A DNA stretch of 62,992 bases from Amycolatopsis suaedae. GTDB taxonomy: Bacteria > Actinomycetota > Actinomycetes > Mycobacteriales > Pseudonocardiaceae. This document shows, piece by piece, positions 58,128-62,992 of this stretch; positions within the stretch are counted from its first letter, which is position 1; the number at the start of each line of letters is the position of its first letter. A program made the translations under genes and the position numbers. Where the stretch lies: positions 1 through 62,992 of the forward strand of contig NZ_SFCC01000025.1 in the NCBI RefSeq assembly GCF_004214935.1. Reading direction: 5' to 3'. The notes under the pieces are model-generated. The model was not told where the DNA came from. It saw only the letters and a list, made by a program, of their open reading frames with translations, and searched no databases.

Positions 58128-58750
58128 CCCGCGCCCTGCGGACCCGCTGGGTCCTGTTCGGCGTCCTGCTGCTGGTGGCGTTCACCACACTCGGCATCGC
58201 GGTGCGGGTGCAACCGTGGGGGCTGGACGTGCTCGCGGCCGGAGCCTTCCACGGCGAGTTCGCCCGGCCGCTCGGCTGGACCGCGCAGATCCTCAGCGAC
58301 GTGCTCGGCCCGGTCCTGCCGGTGACGCTGGGCATCACGCTGCTGGTGTTCGCCGCGTGGAGCTACCGGCGTGGCGACCGGCCCCGGGCGTGGCTGCTGG
58401 TGCGGCTCACCATCGTGCTGACGCTGTGCAGGCTGACCAGCATCGTGTTCAAGCCGCTGTTCGAACGCGACCGCCCGCGCGACTACCCGGACCTGAGTTA
58501 CCCGAGCGGGCACGTCGTGTCGGTGGCCAGTACCGCGTTCGTGGCCGTGCTGGTCGCCGTGTGGCTGGCGCCCCACCTGCTGCGACGGGCCGTGCTGATC
58601 GCGGTGGCGGCGACGGTGCTGGCCGCGGCCTGCCGGATCGTGCTGACCGTGCACTGGCTGACCGACACCGTCGGCGCGGTGTTCGCCGTGGGTGGCGTCG
58701 GTCTGGTCGCGGCGGTGGCGCTGAAGTTGCTTCCGGCCAAGCCGGAGTAG
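58124..58750 (+). CDS. PAP2-family membrane phosphatase
   Basis: The 208-residue protein has six spans and the three phosphatase motifs: KPLFERDRPRDYP, SYPSGHVVSVAST and CRIVLTVHWLTD. It dephosphorylates lipid phosphates such as undecaprenyl pyrophosphate or phosphatidic acid at the outer membrane face. GTG at 58124 overlaps the epimerase stop by 4 bp, so translation is coupled. lipB follows 5 bp after its stop. Confidence 0.92.
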   Translation: MTRALRTRWVLFGVLLLVAFTTLGIAVRVQPWGLDVLAAGAFHGEFARPLGWTAQILSDVLGPVLPVTLGITLLVFAAWSYRRGDRPRAWLLVRLTIVLTLCRLTSIVFKPLFERDRPRDYPDLSYPSGHVVSVASTAFVAVLVAVWLAPHLLRRAVLIAVAATVLAAACRIVLTVHWLTDTVGAVFAVGGVGLVAAVALKLLPAKPE

Positions 58751-58755
58751 CCTCT

Positions 58756-59511
58756 GTGGACGTGACCACCAATGCGACCGCGTCCTGCCGTGCCACCGCC
58801 GATCCGGTGGACGTGCGGGAGATCGGAACCATCGACTACCGCGCCGCGTGGGAACTGCAACGCGAGTACGCCCACGCCCGCGCGGACGGCACCGCCCCGG
58901 ACACCATGCTCCTGCTGGAGCACCCCTCGGTGTACACGGCGGGCAAGCGCACCGAGCCCGCGGACCGCCCGGCCGACGGCACCCCGGTGATCGACGTCGA
59001 CCGCGGCGGCAAGATCACCTGGCACGGTCCCGGCCAGCTGGTCGGCTACCCCATCGTCAAGCTCGCCGACCCGATCGACGTCGTGCAGTACGTCCGCCGC
59101 GTCGAGGAAGCCCTGATCACGGTGTGCGAGAGCTACGACCTGCCGGTCGGCAGGGTCGAGGGCCGCAGCGGGGTGTGGCTGCCCGCCGACGACCGCGGTC
59201 AGGAGCGCAAGATCGCCGCGATCGGGATCCGCGTGCAGCGTGGCGTGACCATGCACGGCTTCGAGCTGAACTGCGACGCCGACCTGCGGGCGTTCGACAA
59301 GATCGTCCCGTGCGGCATCCGTGACGCGGGGGTCACCTCGCTGTCGGTGGAGCTGGGCAGGAAGGTCACGGTCGACGAGGTCCTGCCCGCCACCCGGGAC
59401 GCGGTGCTGGCCGCGCTGGAGGGCGACCTGCCGGTACGGGAGGACCGCTGGATCCCCCGCCCGGAGGCCGCCGCTCCGTCGGCACCCGGTGTCACGTTCG
59501 CGCTCAGCTGA
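58756..59511 (+). CDS. lipB: Octanoyltransferase LipB
   Basis: The 251-residue enzyme transfers octanoyl from acyl-carrier protein to lipoyl domains, making an acyl-enzyme on Cys186 (KIVPCGIRDAGVTSL) with Lys152 (ERKIAAIGIRV) as base. The RGGKITWHGPGQLVGYPIV loop is present. The N-terminus is about 20 residues longer than the family core. GTG at 58756 or 58762 can start it. It lies in an apparent epimerase-PAP2-lipB operon, but lipA is 3.4 kb away. Confidence 0.96.
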   Translation: MDVTTNATASCRATADPVDVREIGTIDYRAAWELQREYAHARADGTAPDTMLLLEHPSVYTAGKRTEPADRPADGTPVIDVDRGGKITWHGPGQLVGYPIVKLADPIDVVQYVRRVEEALITVCESYDLPVGRVEGRSGVWLPADDRGQERKIAAIGIRVQRGVTMHGFELNCDADLRAFDKIVPCGIRDAGVTSLSVELGRKVTVDEVLPATRDAVLAALEGDLPVREDRWIPRPEAAAPSAPGVTFALS

Positions 59512-59520
59512 CCCGCCACA

Positions 59521-59549
59521 CGGTCGGGCCGACTCAGGGGGCCCGACCG
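59521..59549. terminator. Terminator after lipB
   Basis: CGGTCGGGCC (59521-59530) and GGCCCGACCG (59540-59549) make a perfect 10-bp stem with a 9-nt loop. The loop and 3' arm belong to the GACTCAGGGGGCCC repeat. Confidence 0.8.
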
Positions 59550-59568
59550 CGCCCGAACGAAGAGAGGG
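59531..59568. repeat. GACTCAGGGGGCCC repeat, copy 2
   Basis: Second copy of the string at 21167-21204: GACTCAGGGGGCCCGACCGC, then GAACGAAGAGAGGGC. It follows the lipB stop by 19 bp, and it is 16 bp from the convergent oxidoreductase stop. Confidence 0.65.
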
Positions 59569-59584
59569 CAATTCAGCACAGCGC

Positions 59585-60520
59585 TCAGCTGAGTTTCGCC
59601 ATGACCTCGGCCGCGATCAGCTCGACGTGGTCGAGGTCGGACAGGTCGAGCACCTGCAGGTAGACGCGGTTCACCCCGGCCTTGTCCTGCCACTGGCCGA
59701 GCTTGTCGACCACCTCGGCGGGGCTGCCGGCGAGGCCGTTGCGGCGTAGCTCGTCCGGCTCCCTGCCGATGGCCGCGGCACGCCGGGTGAACTCGGCGTC
59801 GTCGCGGCCGACGACCGCCACCTGCGCGACCGACGGCACGATCTCCGCCGGGTCCCTGCCGATCTCGGTCGCCGCCGCGCTCACCCGCTGGTACTGCGTG
59901 ACGAACGTGTCGATGTCGGCGAACGGCAGGTTGAACTCGTCGGCGTAGCGGGCCGCCAGCGCGGGCGTGCGCTTCTTGCCGGTACCGCCGATGATCACCG
60001 GCGGCCGGGGCCGCTGCGCGGGCTTGGGCAGGGCGGGCGCGGCGGACAGCGTGTAGTACTGGCCTTCGTAGGAGAACGTCTGTCCCTCCGGTGTCTCCCA
60101 CAGGCCGGTGACGATCGCCAGCTGCTCGCCGTAGCGGTCGAACCGCTCCTTGATCTCCGGCAGCGGGATGCCGTAGGCGGTGTGCTCGTCGGCGAACCAG
60201 CCCGCGCCGAGGCCGAACTCGACCCGGCCGCCGGACATCTGGTCGACCTGCGCGACGGAGATCGCCAGCGCCGAGGGGTGCCGGAACGTCGCGGCGGTGA
60301 CCAGCGTTCCGAGCCGGATCCGCGAGGTCTCCCGCGCGAGACCGGCCAGGGTGATCCAGGCGTCGGTGGGGCCGGGCTCGCCGGACGCCGATCCCATCTT
60401 CAGGTAGTGGTCGGAGCGGAAGAACGCGTCGAAGCCCGCGTCCTCGGTGGCCTTGGCCACCCGCAACAGGTCGTCGTAGCTGGCCCCCTGCTGGGGCTCG
60501 GTGAAGATCCTCAGTTCCAC
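59585..60520 (-). CDS. LLM-class (probable F420-dependent) oxidoreductase
   Basis: The 311-residue luciferase-like TIM barrel has AKATEDAGFDAFFRSDHYLK, TSRIRLGTLVTAATFRHPSA, GRVEFGLGAGWFADEHTAYG and VIIGGTGKKRTPALAARYAD. It looks like the TIGR03621/F420 subfamily common in mycobacteria and relatives. The reaction is unknown; hydride transfer with F420H2 is inferred from family. GTG at 60520 has no clear ribosome site and may be leaderless. Convergent with lipB. Confidence 0.9.
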   Translation of the reverse strand: MELRIFTEPQQGASYDDLLRVAKATEDAGFDAFFRSDHYLKMGSASGEPGPTDAWITLAGLARETSRIRLGTLVTAATFRHPSALAISVAQVDQMSGGRVEFGLGAGWFADEHTAYGIPLPEIKERFDRYGEQLAIVTGLWETPEGQTFSYEGQYYTLSAAPALPKPAQRPRPPVIIGGTGKKRTPALAARYADEFNLPFADIDTFVTQYQRVSAAATEIGRDPAEIVPSVAQVAVVGRDDAEFTRRAAAIGREPDELRRNGLAGSPAEVVDKLGQWQDKAGVNRVYLQVLDLSDLDHVELIAAEVMAKLS

Positions 60521-60534
60521 ACCAGTGACCCTAA

Positions 60535-60694
60535 GAGGCCGCGCGGATAGGGACGTGGGCGGGCGCCGCCCAGGCGGGCGATCTCCTGCGTTGTCGGGCA
60601 GGCGAGTACGGTCCAGTACGAGCCCTGCCCTCCGCCTTGGATCTCGCACACCTGGACACCGCCCGCTGATCCACGCCCCTATCCGCGCGGCCTC
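60535..60694. repeat. ~160-bp structured inverted-repeat element, copy 2
   Basis: This copy is inverted relative to 26434-26596. Its terminal arms start GAGGCCGCGCGGATAGG and end with the complement at 60678-60694. The inner hairpin keeps GTAC-N6-GTAC with a GGGCAGG/CCTGCCC stem in place of GGACAGGG/CCCTGTCC, a compensatory change. The right arm runs into the tetR gene and supplies its last codons and stop. Confidence 0.85.
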
Positions 60695-61293
60695 TCAGCC
60701 TTACGGATGCTGGACAGCAGCGTGACCAGAACCAGCTCCACCTCCGCGCCGACCGCCTTCGGCTCCGAGGACGCCGCGATCATCATCGCCGCCGACGACA
60801 ACGCGCCGAACAGCAGCCGCGCGGTGGTCTCGATCGGGACCTCGTCCACCTCACCGGCCTCGACCAGGTCCTCCAGGCAGCCGCGGACCAGGCCGAAGCT
60901 GAAGTGGTCCTCGGCCTCCCGCCACCGTTCCCAGCCCATCACGACCGGGGCCTCGTGGATGACGATGCGCTGGTAGGTCGGCTCCTGGCACTGGTCGATG
61001 AACATCCGCAGCGCCGTCAGCGCCCGTTCCCACGGCGGCAGCGGCCCCCGGCGAATCGCCTCCAGCGGCGCCCGCACCTGAGTCTCCACCTCGTCGAACA
61101 CCGCTTCGAACAACGCCTGCTTGCCGCTGAAATGGTGATAGAGAGCACCCTTGGTCACCCGTGCGCGTTTGGCCACCTCGTCGAGCGAGGTACCGGCGTA
61201 ACCGCGTTTGGTGAACAGATCCGTGGCACTGTTGACCAGCGCAGTCCGTGTGGACTCCGAATAGTCTTCCCGCCTTGACCGCAATGTCGGCAC
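60679..61293 (-). CDS. TetR/AcrR-family regulator
   Basis: The protein has 204 residues. The DNA-binding domain (about 10-60) reads ALVNSATDLFTKRGYAGTSL, DEVAKRARVTKGALYHHFSG. The ligand domain (about 80-195) resembles TetR_C_33-like regulators. The last residues (KAERPRG) and the TAG are encoded by the terminal arm of the structured repeat, so the original C-terminus may have been replaced. GTG at 61293 is divergent from the hypothetical gene at 61397. Confidence 0.9.
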   Translation of the reverse strand: MPTLRSRREDYSESTRTALVNSATDLFTKRGYAGTSLDEVAKRARVTKGALYHHFSGKQALFEAVFDEVETQVRAPLEAIRRGPLPPWERALTALRMFIDQCQEPTYQRIVIHEAPVVMGWERWREAEDHFSFGLVRGCLEDLVEAGEVDEVPIETTARLLFGALSSAAMMIAASSEPKAVGAEVELVLVTLLSSIRKAERPRG

Positions 61294-61396
61294 CGCCGCA
61301 GCTTAAAGCAATCGTGATATGGTCTGCCCCATCTGGTCCATACCGAGAGTATGCCGCAAACCCGCGGTATGACGACGGTCACGAGAGGGGATCACG
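61294..61396. promoter_or_regulatory. Divergent promoter region with ATAC/GTAT dyads
   Basis: ATACCGAGAGTAT (61341-61353) is a short inverted repeat, followed by a second GCGGTAT half-site (61364-61370). The region separates tetR and the gene at 61397 and is the natural place for the TetR site. The match is weak. Confidence 0.35.
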
Positions 61397-61900
61397 ATGA
61401 GCTGGGGCGACTTCTACCGAAGGCGAGACATCCTGGCCGCACTCCTGCGCAACGCCGAGCGTGATCCGCACGCGCCGCTGCGACTGGAGGACGTGCCGGG
61501 CGCCGTGGCGTACTTCCGGGACGAGCCGTCGGCACTGCTGGCGCTGCACTACCGCTGGAGCCTGCTGCTCGGCGGCCGCGTGCGGACCGAGCTGTGCGAC
61601 GCCGACGACGCGCTGGACGCCGTCCGCACGGCCTGGCAGGCCACCGTCGCCGAGCACGGCACGCTGTACGCGGTGCTCGACGCCGGCGCGCGCCGTCACC
61701 CCGAGGCGCTGGCACCGGCGCTGGAGAACGAGCGGCGCATGCTCGCCGACGCCGCCCAGCTGACCGGCCCCGCCGAGCCCGCCGTCGACGCCTCCCGCGT
61801 CGGCGCGGCACTGGAAAGCCTGCTGCGCGCGACGCCCGCACCGGCGCCCCGCCGCTGCACCGCGGCCGCCCTCTGGCGGCGGCTGGCCCCCAGCACCTGA
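61397..61900 (+). CDS. Hypothetical helical protein divergent from tetR
   Basis: The 167-residue, mostly helical protein (start MSWGDFYRRRDILAALLRNA, then YFRDEPSALLALHYRWSLLL) has an Ala/Arg/Pro-rich C-terminal tail that may be disordered. No domain is recognised. ATG at 61397 has GAGAGGGG. Divergence from tetR and a short gap (19 bp) to the SDR gene suggest it belongs to the regulated unit. Confidence 0.82.
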   Translation: MSWGDFYRRRDILAALLRNAERDPHAPLRLEDVPGAVAYFRDEPSALLALHYRWSLLLGGRVRTELCDADDALDAVRTAWQATVAEHGTLYAVLDAGARRHPEALAPALENERRMLADAAQLTGPAEPAVDASRVGAALESLLRATPAPAPRRCTAAALWRRLAPST

Positions 61901-61919
61901 CCCCGGTTAGCTGTACGAC

Positions 61920-62867
61920 ATGGACTTCTGGACCGAAGACGACATTCCCGACCAGACGGACCGCACCGTGCTGGTCACCGGTGCCAACTCCGGTCTGGGG
62001 CTGCGCACGGCCACCGTGCTGGCCGGCAAGGGAGCACGAATCCTGCTGGCCTGCCGCTCGGCCGAACGCGGCCGCACCGCACTGACGACTGTCCGGGCCG
62101 CCGCCGTCGGCGCGGAGCCGGAGCTCGTCTCCCTTGACCTGGCCGACCTCGCCTCGGTCCGCGCCGCGGCGGAGACCGTCCGCGCGAGCACTGGCGACCG
62201 GCTCGACGTCCTGGTCAACAACGCCGGACTGATGATGGTGCCCAGGGGACGCACCGTCGACGGGTTCGAGACCCAGTTCGGCACCAACCATCTCGGCCAC
62301 GCCGCCCTGACCTGGCTGCTCATGCCCGCTCTGCGTGGTGGCAAGGACGCGCGGGTCGTCACGGTGTCGAGCGTGGCCGCCCACGCCGGCCGGATCGACC
62401 TCGACGACCCCAACTACGAACGCCGGCGGTACCTCCCCACCACCGCCTACGGGCAGTCGAAGCTGGCCAACCAGGTGTTCGCCCTGGAACTGGACCGCAG
62501 GCTGCGGGCCGCGGGGGACGAGGTGATCAGCGTCGCCGCCCACCCCGGCTACACGTCGACCGGCCTCGGCTCCGGGATGGCGAGTTCCTACCGCCACCCG
62601 GTGATCCGGGCCGTACTCGCGGCGGGCAACAAGGCGGGCGAGCTGCTGTTCGCCCAGGGCACGCGGATGGGCACACTCCCCCAGCTCTACGCGGCGACCG
62701 CCCCGCAGGTCCGCGGCGGCGACTACATCGGCCCGCACCGCCTCGGCGGCGCCCGCGGCTACCCCGTCGCCGTACGCCCGCTCCGCAGCGCGCTCGACCC
62801 TGCGACCGGCGCCGGCTTGTACCAGCTCAGCGCCACGATGACGGGAATCACGCCCGACCCTCGGTGA
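61920..62867 (+). CDS. Short-chain dehydrogenase/reductase
   Basis: The 315-residue classical/extended-type SDR has cofactor motif TGANSGLGLRTA, DLADLAS, NNAG, catalytic Ser in VTVSSVAAHAG and Tyr-x-x-x-Lys as YGQSK. It is of the retinol-dehydrogenase-like group common in actinobacteria, probably NADP-linked. ATG at 61920 has no strong ribosome site. It lies 19 bp after the hypothetical gene and 38 bp before lipA. Confidence 0.92.
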   Translation: MDFWTEDDIPDQTDRTVLVTGANSGLGLRTATVLAGKGARILLACRSAERGRTALTTVRAAAVGAEPELVSLDLADLASVRAAAETVRASTGDRLDVLVNNAGLMMVPRGRTVDGFETQFGTNHLGHAALTWLLMPALRGGKDARVVTVSSVAAHAGRIDLDDPNYERRRYLPTTAYGQSKLANQVFALELDRRLRAAGDEVISVAAHPGYTSTGLGSGMASSYRHPVIRAVLAAGNKAGELLFAQGTRMGTLPQLYAATAPQVRGGDYIGPHRLGGARGYPVAVRPLRSALDPATGAGLYQLSATMTGITPDPR

Positions 62868-62905
62868 GTCTGACGTGATCGGCCGGTCGGCGTAGTGTGA
62901 ACCGC

Positions 62906-62992
62906 GTGAGTGCATCCCCGGACGGGCGGAAGTTGTTGCGGCTGGAGGTTCGTAACAGTCAGACGCCGATTGAGAAGAAGCCGTCGTGGATT
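62906..62992 (+). CDS. lipA: Lipoyl synthase, N-terminal fragment
   Basis: GTG at 62906 opens a frame running to the window edge (29 residues: SASPDGRKLLRLEVRNSQTP, then IEKKPSWI). The RNxQTPIE-KP-WI block is the conserved start of LipA, the radical-SAM enzyme that inserts sulfur into octanoyl-E2. The [4Fe-4S] motifs are outside the window. It completes lipoate assembly with lipB, which is not adjacent here. Confidence 0.85.
   Translation, partial: MSASPDGRKLLRLEVRNSQTPIEKKPSWI

Overview
The window is very GC-rich, with GC-rich third codon positions, frequent GTG starts and many apparently leaderless genes. That points to a high-GC actinobacterium. Gene content and order match the Mycobacteriales/Pseudonocardiales core: PimB-type mannosyltransferase, NlpC/P60, DnaQ-UvrC fusion, qcrCAB with ctaE, trpD, ctaF-ctaC, asnB, an AdoK-type kinase, HesB/ErpA, DUF3043, cobT, ilvE, pepA, lpd, a double-lipoyl E2, a TIGR01777 epimerase, lipB and lipA. 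The intergenic repeats suggest a Pseudonocardiaceae genus, possibly Amycolatopsis; this is inference, as no database was searched.

Layout. 1-2.6 kb: a NarL-type regulator and a three-gene operon of helical and degenerate NlpC-like proteins. 2.7-4.5 kb: a RibD split into two genes and a secreted protein. 4.5-8.8 kb: the nadA-nadB-nadC operon with a divergent NrtR regulator and two matching operators. 8.8-12.5 kb: LON-domain protein, M48 peptidase, VOC protein, DUF2567 protein and bioD. 12.5-18 kb: SulP-carbonic anhydrase fusion, P450, HXXEE protein, TetR and a kinase-like protein without its P-loop. 18-26.4 kb: cell-envelope and nucleic-acid genes, including two murein hydrolases, one with a c-di-AMP (ydaO-type) riboswitch candidate. 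26.4-30.4 kb: a PadR/ABC efflux operon bounded by unusual repeats. 30.4-38.2 kb: the cytochrome bcc-aa3 branch (qcrB, qcrA, qcrC, ctaE, ctaF, ctaC) with trpD inside it. 38-49 kb: asnB, AdoK-type kinase, ErpA, AKR, IspD-like protein, cobT, ilvE and membrane proteins. 49-63 kb: pepA, lpdA, E2, lipB and the start of lipA, split by blocks holding a beta-lactamase-like hydrolase, an F420-type oxidoreductase, a TetR and an SDR.

Function. The window combines aerobic respiration (bcc-aa3), 2-oxoacid dehydrogenase parts with lipoate assembly (lpdA, E2, lipB, lipA), de novo NAD synthesis under an NAD-responsive repressor, and envelope remodelling. Lineage-specific cassettes sit between conserved blocks.

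The most unusual content is non-coding. There are at least four families of dyad-symmetric intergenic elements: a 47-bp palindrome with five full copies and three half copies; a ~160-bp element present twice in opposite orientation with compensatory changes in its stems; arrays of ~20-bp units at 21-22-bp spacing arranged as large inverted repeats; and a CCCCAAT dyad. They lie mostly just after stop codons, between convergent genes, or where conserved gene order is interrupted.
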